Source: Pseudoips prasinana (lineage: Eukaryota; Arthropoda; Insecta; Lepidoptera; Nolidae). From it: a DNA stretch of 64,000 nt. The stretch covers positions 12,164,713 to 12,228,712 of the forward strand of contig OX621240.1 in assembly GCA_951640165.1 (NCBI GenBank), written 5' to 3'. The notes under the pieces were generated by a model that saw nothing but the letters and a program-made list of their open reading frames with translations, was not told the DNA's origin and searched no databases. A program made the position numbers and the translations under genes. How positions within the stretch are numbered: position 1 is the stretch's first letter; each line of letters starts with the position of its first letter. Positions 1 to 11,905 of this stretch are shown here, in pieces.

Positions 1-1003
1 CTTCTTGTAGGTATTGACGACTTTATTTGAGGGTAATAACCCTCAAAATAAAGTTCCCGTCTAATATATGCCAAAACCGTTTATAATACCCGTCATGTTT
101 ACAAAATTGTTAAACAGTGTGAGATGTCATCGGCGACTGTTGCGAATAACGTTGTATTGTCTACACATCTTGATCCATCTCATAATGGTGAGGAGATAAT
201 TAATACTTATGTAATTTGTGTAACATCGATTTGTTTCTTAAGCATTTTAATAGTCATATCATGTCAAAGTCATATTATAGTCAACATTGATTTGTAATAT
301 TTAACATAGATCATTTCTATTTTTCAAATTATATTCGCACCCTTATCCCCGTACTTAAATTCAAAACAACTGTTTCTGACGAACTTATAGTTAAAGTTAA
401 TCGTGTATAAATATTGGCATATAACTTTAAAACAATTACTGAATAACTGAATAATTCCAATTAACGAGTTAAAACAACCAAAACCAGTTCATGGTACAAT
501 AGAACAATATCAACAAAACCAATTGGCGATTTGTTTGCCTCCAACAAAGGAGGTGGATTTATTCCAAGCATTTCAATTTCCAACAGACGCTTCAAATACA
601 TCCAGAACATTAAGAACGAACAATTCTAATGCCATCTAATGACCAATTCAGGAACGAAACAAAACATTTTGGCAGCGAAATACTTGTGTATTAAACAAAG
701 GCCCCACGTTGAGCCATTCATTTACAATCACGTAAGGAACCAACAAAATATTTTATTATAAAGTCACTAGTTTCCAAGCCCAGTTTCGTACGTATCAAAA
801 ATCCTGTTGCCAAAAACCGATATATTTTTCGGCTTGATTACTCCTGTTATAATATGATACTTTATACTTTGATTTACCGACGCAACGTTCCAAATTTCTG
901 AAAAAACTTACAAACAAATACAGTTTTGAAATTATGATATCCTAATATCCGTATGAAGTGTCTGACAAGATGGACAAACGTTGCTGACGTTTGATGAATA
1001 CTG
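1..1003. other. No gene seen; AT-rich intergenic DNA
   Basis: No coding frame or recognisable repeat is supported here. The only local structure is an imperfect hairpin at about 21-53, with arms CTTTATTTGAGGG and CCCTCAAAATAAAG and a few bases of loop. It is too short to name. Confidence 0.5.
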
Positions 1004-1213
1004 TTAATATTGTGTGGTGATGAATTTTCTCAAATTCCCAATTTCATTCTGTGGAGGGCGTGTCGTCCCGAAGATATCTAGCGAAAAACGGGAAGAAGCG
1101 TCTCTCTGAGAACTGCCACCATCATACCGCCGCATAACATCAACCCGTTCGCCAAGCGTGGTGCTTAATACATATATATCTCCAAGATCGTGGACGTCAA
1201 TTCGGCTTAAAAA
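1004..1213 (-). pseudogene. Unassigned open frame in a GC-richer island
   Basis: The minus strand is open for 69 codons between two stops (TAA at 1214-1216 upstream, TAA at 1004-1006). It lies in sequence clearly richer in GC than its surroundings. The frame contains the stretches LGDIYVLSTTLGERVDVMRR and SSQRDASSRFSLDIFGTTRP, and the only internal ATG is inside VDVMRR. Composition and openness suggest former coding sequence, perhaps part of a retroelement, but no domain is recognised. It could equally be a chance frame in a non-coding repeat. Confidence 0.3.
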
Positions 1214-1216
1214 TTA

Positions 1217-2600
1217 TTAATGTAGTGATATACTAAAGGTGCTCAATGTGTACATTCATCTCAGCCACTTGAAATGCTACTAACATCGACCAGCTGTTGC
1301 ACTATGTATGAAAAAGTAAAAAAAACTGAATGTATAAGATATTCTGTCCACCAAATCACTTAATCGACTAGTAAACATACTTGTACGGTCGTTATAAAAA
1401 GTCTTCGGTGATGTAAGGCTGTATTTATTTATTTAAAAATTTCTTGCACAAAGGTGAATTTAATGCTAAGGGCTATGGTAGGTGCACTAAAGTATATATT
1501 GTAGGTGAGAAGATATGTAAGCTGGATAAATTATACAGGTACATTGATTATTTATACATAGGTACCATATACGTTTTATAAATTATTCAACTGTAATAAT
1601 GTACTAACATTTTACAAATAGATGTATACGATTTTTTTTTTCAAATGAGTATTCTTTTTTTGCCATCCCGATTACTGGAGTGTAGAGTGAATCAAATGAG
1701 AATGATGAGAGGGGCACTAAAGAAGACGGTTATGAGAAGAACAAAAATATTTTCTGAGACTGCTATGGAGATAGTGAAATTGTGAAGAAGAAAGGAGAGA
1801 AGGGAAGGGAGAATCAAGGAAAAGAGTAGTTAATGCTTTTAGAGTTCTACGCTGCTGAATAGGCAACCAATCAATTAGACACGTGGTCGTATTTTCGTAG
1901 ATTTAAAATGAATCGAATGCAGTTATTTAAAAGTGGGTCAAGATTGTTAAGGTTATCCACATTCAGTTCAAATATCATCATCCACGGCGGCGCTGGTAGG
2001 TGCTTCAATTTAACCTTTGTTACGGGCGCATAAACATCGTACAACCTTAAGATATTTTTATAAAAAATGTGAACAAAAAAGTGATTGACAGGAGCAAATA
2101 CATCAATTATGAAATAAGTTAGTCATAACCCTTGAAGTTTTACATACTATTTATGTACCCGATTGAGAAATATTGGAATCTTTTACTATAAGTTCAAGAG
2201 GAAAAAGTTTCTTTTAAAACTATTTTTTTCAATGTCACAGTGATGAAAACTTAAGCATTATATAGTGATATTTTAAGTACATATAACTATGGCAAACACA
2301 ATAATATTTTGACATGAACGGCATAGATATAACAATAAAATACTCTGTTAGGAAGGCAATAAGGAACGTTTTACGTGTTATTTGAGCATAGCAAACATGT
2401 TGATTTTCGGTGAAACATCAAAGCCTCGTAGACTGCCTTCCAAGAGGCCAGTAGAAGTTTACAGAGCCTATCAATTTCAAAGTCACATTTTAATCACGGC
2501 GGTATGAACTGAAATAATTACATTGTTGGTACGACATTGAATATGAGAAAGCTTTTGATTAAGGCATAACTAATATAACTAAACAAAGTTTCGCTAGTAT
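1217..2600. other. No gene seen; AT-rich with a purine-rich tract
   Basis: This is low-complexity AT-rich DNA. A G/A-rich tract occupies about 1690-1830. A TTTATTTATTTAAAAATT stretch near 1422-1440 resembles the A/T-rich tail of an old retroelement but has no partner features. Confidence 0.4.
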
Positions 2601-2997
2601 GAAACTGGTTTATATATTCAAACATATATAAGTATATATGTACTATATTAACATCTCTTATGGAACATTTCCTGAAAAACTTAAGACATCCATAGTCAAA
2701 CCCCTTTTTAAAAAAGATAACCGTCATGAATTTAACAACTATAGGCCGATTACTTTAATACCTATATTGTCAAAAATTTTCGAAAAAGCTATGTATAGTA
2801 GAATCTATAATTTTATTAGCAAACATCATATTATTCGAGATGAGCAGAATTGTTTTCAAAAATCGAAATCCACCACTCTTGCAGGTTTTTCAGTGATTCG
2901 CCAAGTTACTGAGTATGTTAACAATATCTATTGCATAAAGCTCAGCTCAACTTTATGCAATAAATACAAAATGTTGTGTTTCATTATTATTTTGTAA
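2601..2997 (+). pseudogene. Non-LTR reverse transcriptase relic (RT motifs 0-2)
   Basis: The translation contains YGTFPEKLKTSIVKPLFKK, then NNYRPITLIPILSKIFEKAM and STTLAGFSVIRQV. This is the order found at the start of the fingers domain in Jockey/CR1-type LINE reverse transcriptases (PxxxKxxxVxPLFKK, NYRPIxLxPxxSKIFE, RxxxSTTLA). The FRK-type glycine/arginine step before STTLA is degraded to FQKSK. The frame ends soon after and no catalytic FADD follows, so this is a 5'- and 3'-truncated fossil of about 120 codons. It lies on the opposite strand from the relic at 4.5-5.5 kb, so the two are unlikely to be one broken element. Confidence 0.8.
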
Positions 2998-4520
2998 GGC
3001 TATATTGCTTCTTTTTTTTAATCGCTGATCAATTACGGACCGATGAGAGCATATGGCTCTGAGCACCTTGCGCTATATAGCTCTTAGCCTTGTAAATTAC
3101 ATATAAAGTCACCAAAAAAACCAACATAGGAATGGACCATCTAATCCACTAACTTACAATGACGGCAAGGAGACTGTTGCTGTTGCCCCTCACTCTAATG
3201 GCTTTGAGGAACCCCCTCTTGGGTATGGTGGTGCTAAAATTGTCATCGCAAACAATACCGATGCGCTGAATAAGCGAGGCAGCCGCAACAGTGATTAATG
3301 TATTAAATATGATATTGGACCAGACCAAAGATAACTTATATGTATCAAATCAGAGAGTAAGCGGAAGTAGTGTTGTATCAAGGTATCAAGAAGTGAAAGA
3401 AAACTACTAAAAAGAAGAAGATTTAATAAAGATCCACCGATAAGGGCCTCAGCTTATTGAATATAGTATGATATGAACATGAACTAAAAAAGTAAGTATG
3501 TATATTCATATATTTAAGAAAGTATATACATAACTTAAAAATAACTGTAAAATATACCTAAAAATAATAAACGTGACCTACAAAAGTACCCAGGAAACTG
3601 GAAACATTACCAAAATAATAATCACTGATTAAAACACATAAACCGACTATTTTTTTCAATGTCGAAAACTTCTCTTTGAGACAAAATGTATATGGTATCA
3701 ATCCGCGAGCATTCCCTATCTAATAAAAAATAATTATATCAGTTCATATTTGCTCGTATGTAATAAAGACTTTTGCTATACCCATCCTATTCTTTTGGCA
3801 TTATCAGTTTGATTAAATCGAAATCAAATTATATATTGCGCATGGTCAAAACTCCACTAGCATCATTCAAGGTTGTCATCATTCAAAGGCAAAAAATTAC
3901 GTGAAAAAAGAAAATACCGTAGTAGTTGATAGACGGTATATTCAAATTACATGATAGAAATATCACCAGTATTTATTCCATATAACGACACCGTCTTCTA
4001 AACAGTAATTACACAGAAAAATTTAGAAATGACTGACAATAAGATGAAAATCTCGAAGTGGAACCAAAATCTCTGCACAATGGACCGGTGTCTAACAAGC
4101 AGACGTTTTGGCTCTAACACACAAATTAAAGTAATGTCGACAAAGAGGCTTCAAACGAGTAGCTGTAAGTGTGCCGAGCTATTTCCAGAGACTGAACGCT
4201 TTATGTTTACTGTAGAAAATCAAGTCATAGCGACTATAAATTACAAAAAGTACATCAACAGTACCCTACTTAAGGTTAAATGTTGACAATGCTGCGGCTA
4301 GATAGAAACCATACAACACAGGTTATAGGTACATGCAAATCTATTACATACAAACTTACCATAAACATACATAAGACTACTGCGGAAGTATGCATAACTT
4401 GTTTTTTAGTCTCTTACTTTTTAGGGATTCAAAAAGGCCTTGGTATTGCCTAACAAATATAATTACCTAATAAATATACATGCCAGGAAATGTCAATATA
4501 CTATATTTTATAAAGAGAGG
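2998..4520. other. No gene seen
   Basis: This is AT-rich DNA with no convincing coding signal. An 85-codon plus-strand frame at 4029-4286 has no recognisable domain and looks like chance. Confidence 0.4.
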
Positions 4521-4529
4521 TTTGCAAGA

Positions 4530-5460
4530 ATAAGTCTGTTTGAGGTGAAATATCGCCATTAAACATTTTTTTGCGCCTAAAATTCTCGTTTCCGAGCTGA
4601 TGAGTTGCCCCAGAATATGACACCATATCTTAACACCGATTTAACGTTTGTATGGTATGCTGTGAGGACTGCATCTTGATTAACTACTGTATATAATATG
4701 TAAAGCGCGTACGATATCCTAATTATTTTTTTGTAATATGTGATTTACTGTTCAAGTTTGAGTCAATATATAACCCTAGTACCCTAATTTTGTCTCTGCT
4801 GTAATTTTATTTATTAATTACATTACCTCCATATTTAATATCCATGTTATTAGTATTATTCAGATATCTATAATTATTTGTAAATGTCATTAAATGGGTT
4901 TTGTCAAGATTAATTTATACATTATAGAATGTTAACCATAGTATTCACTATGTTACAAATTATGTCTATTTCAATAATTTTAGAGTAATTATTAGAAAAA
5001 ATAACTGTACTTTCGTCAGCAAGTAACACCATTGGATGGTCAATTGCTCGAAGCAAATCATTTATATAAATAATAAATAGCAAGAGACCCACCACACTAC
5101 CTTGCGGCACTCCATATTCTATGTGACGTGTAGCTGATAAATTATTTCAATTATATTCGAGTTGCTACATATTTTACTTATAAAATACAATACAAAACTC
5201 TTTATTGTACACCAGAAATAAAAATGTATTACAAAAACATATATTATAATTTACATAATTATAATAACTGTTTTTGTAATTAATTAAAAAGACGGTCTTA
5301 TCACTAGTTGCAATTTTATCTTCGTCATTTGATATAAATTGCTTAAGTATGACTTTTACTATACGTAATAGTATATAATTTACTTAATAGTATTTCATGG
5401 TTAACAAAATCAAAAGCTTTTGTAAGATCCATGTATAAAGGTACTAACTTGTCACATTTT
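4530..5460 (-). pseudogene. Non-LTR reverse transcriptase relic, interrupted
   Basis: Read on the minus strand from 5460 downward, pieces of a LINE reverse transcriptase appear in the correct order but different frames. They are LVPLYMDLTKAFDFVNHE (motif A, about 5396-5450), then IEYGVPQGSVVGLLLFIIYI (motif B, about 5060-5125). Next is LLADES where LFADDT is expected, then LDKTHLMTFTNN, KIRVLGLYIDSNLNSKSHI (thumb, about 4750-4790) and LRYGVIFWGNS (about 4600-4630). In-frame stops, frameshifts and loss of the second catalytic aspartate make it inactive. Motifs A and B are separated by an unrelated AT-rich insertion. The family is Jockey/CR1-like; the exact clade is not decided. Confidence 0.8.
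5170..5392 (-). mobile_element. Retroelement 3' tail inserted in the RT relic
   Basis: This segment separates RT motifs A and B of the relic around it. It contains CTCTTTATTGTACACCAGAA and GACGGTCTTATCACTAG. The same two landmarks (CTTTATTGCACCA and CGGCGGTCTTATCGCTA) occur in the same order at 23185-23345. The two are therefore copies of one family, read here as a LINE 3' end in minus orientation. Boundaries are approximate and no target duplication is resolved. Confidence 0.5.
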
Positions 5461-5479
5461 ATCCAAGTCGTCCATGAAA

Positions 5480-6039
5480 ATAGTGAGACATTTTAAAATC
5501 GCCAATTTTATATTTCTATTTTTCTGAATCTGGCTTAACAACACAAAACATTATAAGCTTCTAAATTTTCAAACAGGCACTGATGTATATAAATACCAAG
5601 AAATATTACATGTAATAAGGTATATTACAAAGTTTTTGACTATGCTAATGACCAAATCCTTCGGAAATGTGTAGATTTAATTAAACACATTTAAATAACT
5701 AAATTCTAATTAGATGTTAAGATAATTATGATTTGAGAGAAAATAATTCCGATTGATCTTTTTGGCAGTGTTTATCAATAGCTACCACATCAAGTACTCC
5801 ACAGTAGGGTAAAAATGTGAGGAAAAGAAAGTTGTAAAATGTAACGAATAAAATATTTCTGTATGTGATGATACATGACTATGCCTACTGTGACATTAGA
5901 TTAGTTATTAGATTAGTTATAACATATTCTTAACATGTAAGATTTAACTTGTGGTATGAGTACTAGGGTTCTCGTACTTAACGTGATAGTGTAATGTAGC
6001 AGCATATACATGACCTGAATTGCTTACGGTAAAATAACG
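5480..6039. other. No gene seen
   Basis: AT-rich DNA containing a short direct duplication (GATTAGTTATTAGATTAGTT near 5899). No supported feature. Confidence 0.4.
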
Positions 6040-6380
6040 TATCTATTTATAAAAATAAATTAAAATAAAAAAGGTTTTTATTCACGTTGACTTTAAAAAA
6101 TCGCTTGTAAAAAGTCAGAATATATTCGTAGTAATATATAATTAATTTATAATTATTTCTAGGTACATATAGATATTTAGGTACACGGATTGTAGGAAAT
6201 AATTTACAATAAGATTTATTTTATAACAGTAACGATATTTAACTAACTTAAATTAGGTTATTGTCAAGGATCATGTGTAGGTTTAATTATCTAAATTTTA
6301 AATTTTAGCTATATTTTTACTACATATTGTCGAATGGTTCTGTCTGGATTAAGGTACGAATTAAATGTTATCATTATGGC
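6040..6380 (-). mobile_element. Retroelement X copy (truncated tail)
   Basis: This is one of four copies of a repeat called X here. Landmarks on the plus strand are GGTTTTTATTCACGTTGACT, then TCGCTTGTAAAAAGTCAGAA, TTAGGTACACGGATTGTA and GGTTCTGTCTGGATTAAGGT. Other copies are at 43675-43922, 52741-53640 and 58310-58478. All share the end near the (TAAAA)n run but differ in how far they extend the other way. That is the pattern of 5'-truncated retroelements whose 3' end is A/T-rich, so this copy is read as minus-strand. Confidence 0.6.
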
Positions 6381-8134
6381 GGACCTTGTGTTTATAACGA
6401 CGGTCGCGCTTTAATGCTACCACCGGATCCAATGCGCCCCAACTGAGAAGACCCAGCGAAACAAACTCAGTGGGTGTCTCTACTACCGGTTTCAACACGG
6501 CCCAATTATACATATTAAGATTATAATTAAAATTCTATAATTACCATTTAATAGCATAATTCAATTTAGCAAAATGTTTTTCAACTAGAAGGTGAACTAT
6601 TTCCTAAAATCCAACTTAACATTAGCTCATTTGCAAGGAACAGCGTTCGCGTGTCAGAGGATAGAGATCATAGAACCTGCGCCGTTGAATACATGAGTAC
6701 TTTACAGGTTTACGAACGAATATAAACCTACTTAGTAGTCACACTGATAGATTAAAATCAGAATCTGTATGCATACTAATCACGCTTTGTCTACTGTGAT
6801 ATTTAATTAAAACCTTTACTTTGGTCGCTAAACTTAAAGAGAATTTATCTATTATCATCTACATTTTCAATGTCCCAATAGTAAATTTTTAACTCAATAC
6901 CACAGTATGTACCACAGAAAAAGCGTACCGAAATTTGTGTTTGCGCTCTATGTGAACTATTAGACCTCTATGTTCAGAAATTTGTTGTATTCTAGAACTA
7001 AATCATTGACTTTTGTTAAAAGGAAAAGTTTTTACTTTGTACTTTCTTATTTTTGAATATTAGCAGTCATTTTTTCAGGAGTATTTTTGTTTAATGGGAC
7101 TTAAAATTGTAATTTCAGTCGTAATTGCTACATTATTTGATCCTTCGTATTTTCTTCTTCAGCTATAGCATTGACTAACACTACATATGTACATTTTCTT
7201 CGCTCACAGGTTTCTATTACCTTATTCCAGTAGAGAGGGACAGTAAACTTTTTTTATACTTTAAGTCGTTAAACAATCATACGCCGATGGTAAGCGCTTA
7301 CCATATGATTCTGGCACTTACACGTTGCTGACCCTACTCTCCCCGATGTGTTTTGACGATCTTACTTATACCTAGTAACTCAAAATTTACCTAAGCGGCG
7401 TACACGTCTATATGCCGTACACGTGACCCACGACTTGCAACTTTAACTAGAGCTGAAGGCTACAGAAAGCCTAATGCCAAATCAATCTGAAACTATAAGT
7501 AAATTTCTCAAATCAGAAAACATCATTAAGTGGTACTATTGGACCCTCTAAACCAGATCAGTATTCTTTACGCTGTCGCTTATACTATATATATGTATAT
7601 CGTAGTAATAAAGGATGAAAATTCATGAACCGGTTTCGTTCAATGGGACAGCTGTTTGATATTGGACTCAGAATTAACTCGAGATGATGCGGCGTGAGTT
7701 AGCAAAAGCGTACGAAGAATCTCATATAGTTTATAGGCGCTATTATAGGTCTCCGTCATAATATGATATAGTCTATTATGCAGCCAGAGCTCGTAACTAG
7801 AAGGAATAAGAAATTGATGAATTGTGAGTCACGCTGAAATAATACAATTATATTTTTAAAGTTGGTTTTTCTTTTGTATATTTTAGCTATATTATAATTC
7901 TACTTATATTATTTATGTGTACTATTTTGAACTAATTCAGTTTGTTTGAGAAAACAGACAAACATACTTTAGTGAATACAATCTTATTTTACCTTTTTTC
8001 TTTCTTTTCTATATGTAATGGTGCGGTTTAACCAATTTTATGTTGTAGTGTGATCACGTCTTTATATTTCACGATTTCAAGAATTAAATTATTTAAATGT
8101 TAATTAATCTTAATGTATCTCTTAAATAATAATA
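6381..8134. other. No gene seen
   Basis: Mostly AT-rich. A moderately GC-richer patch at 6390-6500 has no coding frame of note. A perfect 18-bp palindrome lies at 7287-7304. Confidence 0.4.
7287..7304. repeat. Perfect 18-bp palindrome
   Basis: ATGGTAAGCGCTTACCAT equals its own reverse complement. Flanking AATCAT and ATGATT extend the symmetry imperfectly. It may be a remnant of an interspersed repeat rather than a protein-binding site. Confidence 0.7.
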
Positions 8135-8325
8135 TCCTCGGACATTATTGACACACAGCTATCTGATCCCATATTAAGCAGAGCATGTACTTGGGAAACT
8201 GATATACTACTTTTCTTTTGTAAATACATACTTATATAGATAATTACACCCTGACTCAGGACAAATAGACATGTTCATGCACACAAATATCTGTCCTGGG
8301 TGGGAATCGAATCTGTATAAAATCG
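8135..8325 (-). mobile_element. SINE B copy
   Basis: Minus-strand copy of a tRNA-headed SINE. On its own strand the order is a B-box-like GATTCCCACCCAGGACAG, then ATATTTGTGTGCATGAACAT, GTCCTGAGTCAGGGTGTAAT, a T-rich middle, and finally TGGGATCAGATAGC near the end. Further copies are near 14.2, 42.8, 46.6 and 56.2 kb. The A-box part of the head is missing or diverged here. Confidence 0.75.
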
Positions 8326-8864
8326 ATTCTAAAGAAAGATTGAGAAAGTATATTGATTGCTTTCAATCCCAATACCCATGTGCTGATTAAAGCAAAAACC
8401 ATTAGCCTCTTTAGCTATTTCCTTTAATTTTCTTAATATAACGTTATCTTGAATGAAGTCAAAATTGTGTAGTTTTAACTTCATTCATTCATCGTTCTTT
8501 ATTCAATCTCTAACTCTCCGTGAAAAGTGCCACTTTTCTAAATTAAGTTGACTACATGTCACCTTTTTAAAGAAAATGTCAGTACGAGAGTATTATCGTT
8601 TATGCATCAGAAGAATCGTCAAAATAGTAGAGAGATTCTGTTCTTAATAGATACGCCGTGCCACAAATATAGATCATTAATAACTCAGTTCAAGTTAAGT
8701 TCTTAGTTGAGATTAGAATTTTATGGTATAATACAGTAATCAGGGTATATGAAACAGCGGATCGTAAACTGAAACCAGTAGTACAGTAAATTCAGATATA
8801 TCGTGGTTAAATTTTCATTAAATTTTGAATAAGTAAGTTGATAATGGTACATGTGATTTACCAT

Positions 8865-8874
8865 TAATATATAT

Positions 8875-8949
<75 letters not shown>

Positions 8950-9005
8950 TTACATATATATATATATATACTATATATACTTACATATATATATATATAT
9001 ACTAT
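8865..9005. repeat. (AT)n microsatellite
   Basis: About 140 bp of nearly uninterrupted alternating A and T, with a short duplicated interruption ACTTACATATATATATATAT that appears twice near the right end. It abuts the Helitron end at 9009. Confidence 0.95.
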
Positions 9006-9008
9006 ATA

Positions 9009-9180
9009 CTAGCTGACCCGTCAAACGTTGTATTGCGATATTATCTCTATTGAATATTTTGGTAGATCAATAAAAATAAACTAACTGATTTGTGTGGATG
9101 TAGTCTACGAGTTAAAGAGGAATGGAGTACTGGGCAGATGATGGCCTATAAACATATCAAAGCACCAGTCATTTTTTTTA
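9009..9180 (-). mobile_element. Helitron-like 3' end
   Basis: The plus strand reads ACTAGCTGACCCGTCAAACG, so the minus strand ends ...GGGTCAGCTAG before T. This is the CTRR-type 3' end of Helitrons inserted at an A/T target. The 5' limit is not visible. Its terminal sequence differs from the GGCACAGCTAG type used by the other copies in the window, so it is a second Helitron family. Confidence 0.55.
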
Positions 9181-9466
9181 AATTCATAATACTTTACTCT
9201 CCATAATATAATTAACAGCGAGTTGCACTGAGCAAGTAAAATAATAATAATAAGTATATGGGTCATATCTACGATCGATGCACATAGAATAATAATGGCA
9301 GAAAACTGGAAGTGAGAGAAAGCTTATTGTGTGAGAAAGACAGGAGACCGGCTTCGTTCTCATCACTACTTCGTGTTAATTGCTGGATGAGATGTGCACC
9401 TGTAGTCGCCTGGCGGGGAACTGATTGATTGATGGTTGATTAGTCAACGACGAGAAGATACACTAC
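9181..9466. other. No gene seen
   Basis: Contains a short ATAATAATAATAA run near 9240 and a GATTGATTGATGG run near 9424. No supported gene. Confidence 0.4.
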
Positions 9467-9469
9467 TAA

Positions 9470-9722
9470 GGCCCCTCGCCCACCGCGACTGTAGTGATGC
9501 AGACGCGCGTTTACGAAACGCGCGATTGCATCACTACTAACGCGCGTTAGTCGCATTTGCGACGCGATACAGTAGTGATGCTGACGCGCTACAGTATCGC
9601 GACTGCATCGCGTTCAGGTGGGCGAGGACACACAGCTAGCGATTGCATCGCGACTGTATCAATGCAAATACGCAACAGTATCGCGACTGCATCACTACAA
9701 AAAGTCACGGTGGGCGAGGGCC
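9470..9722. mobile_element. GC-rich MITE with TAA target duplication
   Basis: A 253-bp element in AT-rich DNA. The left end reads GGCCCCTCGCCCACCGCGAC. The right end, reverse-complemented, reads GGCCCTCGCCCACCGTGAC. Both ends are flanked by TAA (9467-9469 and 9723-9725). A three-base TAA/TTA duplication with GG-type ends is the signature of PIF/Harbinger-type MITEs, which are mobilised by a transposase supplied elsewhere. The interior repeats variants of GATGCAGTCGCG and its complement many times, in both orientations. No coding capacity. Confidence 0.85.
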
Positions 9723-9725
9723 TAA

Positions 9726-11685
9726 TATGACTGTTAAAACATATATATATATATATATAATAGGGGATAGTGGTATAAGGTGTAAGTGGTATAAGTGGTA
9801 TATTTTTTAGTACAAAAACATAACAAAAAATATATTAGTCCAAAAATATATATGTATTTATTTAATTATATTAGTTTTAATTTAATATTATATTTAATAA
9901 TTATAATTTTATTTAAATTTAAGTAAACGATACTATAATGCACCTGCCTATCTCTGCATCACCATAAGATTGAAGGTTTCTTGAATAGTATATCCGCCAT
10001 AATAAAACATTTTATCCCAGTTTTACTTATAAATACGTTACACGTAAACGCTACCAGTTATTCACTTTCAAAGTAGTGTTCCTGTAAATTTGGTTTACCT
10101 TACAAACTTACCTTAATAGAAAAGAAGAATATCACATTAAACTTTTATTTATTTTTCTGTTGTTTTCATTTAATGATATTAAACTGTATTGCTAATATCA
10201 AAACCACACATGGTATCCAAAACCAGTTGAAATTCATCACTCAATCGATCAATTTTGAAATATACTTTGCACTAAAATCCGGAATCCATCAAAATATATT
10301 TTACACACCTTCAAAAATGTCTTCCCCTCCATCAAAATGTAACATGTCTCTTACAATTAGCATTCCAATGTAATAGAACGCCTTATAATGTAATTTATTA
10401 ACTTCAGAACACGGATCTTGGCTCTTTTTATTAGATGCGTGCTTCATTAACATAATAGAAGAAAAGTTTAATTGAGTTCCAAACTTGAACTCCACTCGAG
10501 TTAATGGAACTGAGTATTATGCAAGATCGTAACTCGCATGCCGCCCAATTGAACGCTACGGCGTAGTAAAGATTCGCAGCGCTCGTAGCGATGTTGTGAT
10601 TATCCAAAGGCTTTGCTACAGACTGATTCGTATAGCGAATGGTTTTAATTTGCGCATTCGCCTAATTTCGACGAAACGGTGTGGATGAAAGCGCATGTTT
10701 GCAAAAGGTACCTAGCTGAAATAAGGAAAAATAATTTTAATTGAAACGAAACGTTTCAGACAGAGCTCGTGTTTAGCTTCAACACCTGGTTCTAGTAACA
10801 TTTTAGGTACATTTTTACGTTTAATAATTTTAAAACTTTTTCACTAGAAATGTAGAACATGCAAATCTATAGTAATAATAATCACATCATATCAATTATG
10901 TTTTGATATATACGTAATTATCTTAATTAAAGGTCCAAACTAATTAAACAAAGCTAGCATAATCCACACAATAGGGGCAATAATACGTAATTACTTCATT
11001 AAAGCAAATACCGTCAGATAAGGACTAAGTCGACCTAAAACTGTAGTCCTCCATCAAGTCTGATAGATAACGTAGCTGCGGCATGTAACAACTAATCAGA
11101 GAATTAAGCGATAAACTCCAAGTATACGCTCTAAGTATACAAGAAACTAAAATCCTAAGAAACGTTTATAAAATAAAAAGCTATCACCATTCAAGATAAA
11201 AAACCGATAGTTATTGCTATACATTATTAAAGTGTAAATATGTGTTTAATTCGTAATCAACCCTGTTGAATTTCATTGGTCTATAATTAACAAAGACGAT
11301 AACAGTAATAGAGACGGTAAACATATCCAAACCCGTTAAAACGCCGTCATCGGGTGTTATTAAGTTAAGCGCCATTAGCGAGCTGCGGATGCCACGGCAA
11401 TTATGCTAGTAATAAATCTTACACAAACCTAAATTATCTGAGTTGCTGCAGGAAGGGCCCGGAAGAGCCAGGAAGCCGATGGCGAGGTACCAAATACCAC
11501 ACATGTTGTTAATTAGTCAAAAAGTTTCAAATAAATCCGAAACTATCACTACATTTCTCATAACTAAAGTTCGCATCACTACTTTCACTTTAAAGAACAA
11601 TAGAATACCGATAAAATAAAAAAATAAAACTTAAATCCAAAGAGTTCGGATACTCAAACAATTTTTTTTTTATTAATGAGTTGCT
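9726..11685. other. No gene seen
   Basis: AT-rich DNA, with TAAGTGGTATA repeats near 9775-9805. The patch at 10530-10690 is GC-richer and holds GCG-containing motifs, but no gene model is supported. Another GC-richer patch lies at about 11340-11500. Confidence 0.4.
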
Positions 11686-11905
11686 AATTGTCACGTGCAG
11701 ACCCACGTGGCGGCCGCGTGACAGATCGTGTCCACAGTAAACAAGCGTGTGGCCACAGCGACTCCGGACGTTCGACTGACGCGACCTAACGATACAAACG
11801 CCCCACGACTATTGGTCACGGCACACGGCGAGCCCATCAATTTTGCTTGACGTTTCAATGAAAACCCTTCCTACTTTTCCCTCGGGTAAAATTAGGGTGA
11901 GTTTT
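11686..11905. promoter_or_regulatory. CpG-rich patch with E-boxes, possible regulatory DNA
   Basis: This ~180-bp patch is strikingly CpG-rich for the window. It contains CACGTG twice within 20 bases (11693 and 11704), then GCGGCCGCGTGAC, and an inverted CCAAT (ATTGGTCACGG). A GGGTGAGT splice-donor-like site lies near 11896. No long frame runs through it. A promoter or untranslated first exon of a host gene is possible, but so is a decayed GC-rich repeat. The sequence alone does not decide. Confidence 0.25.
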
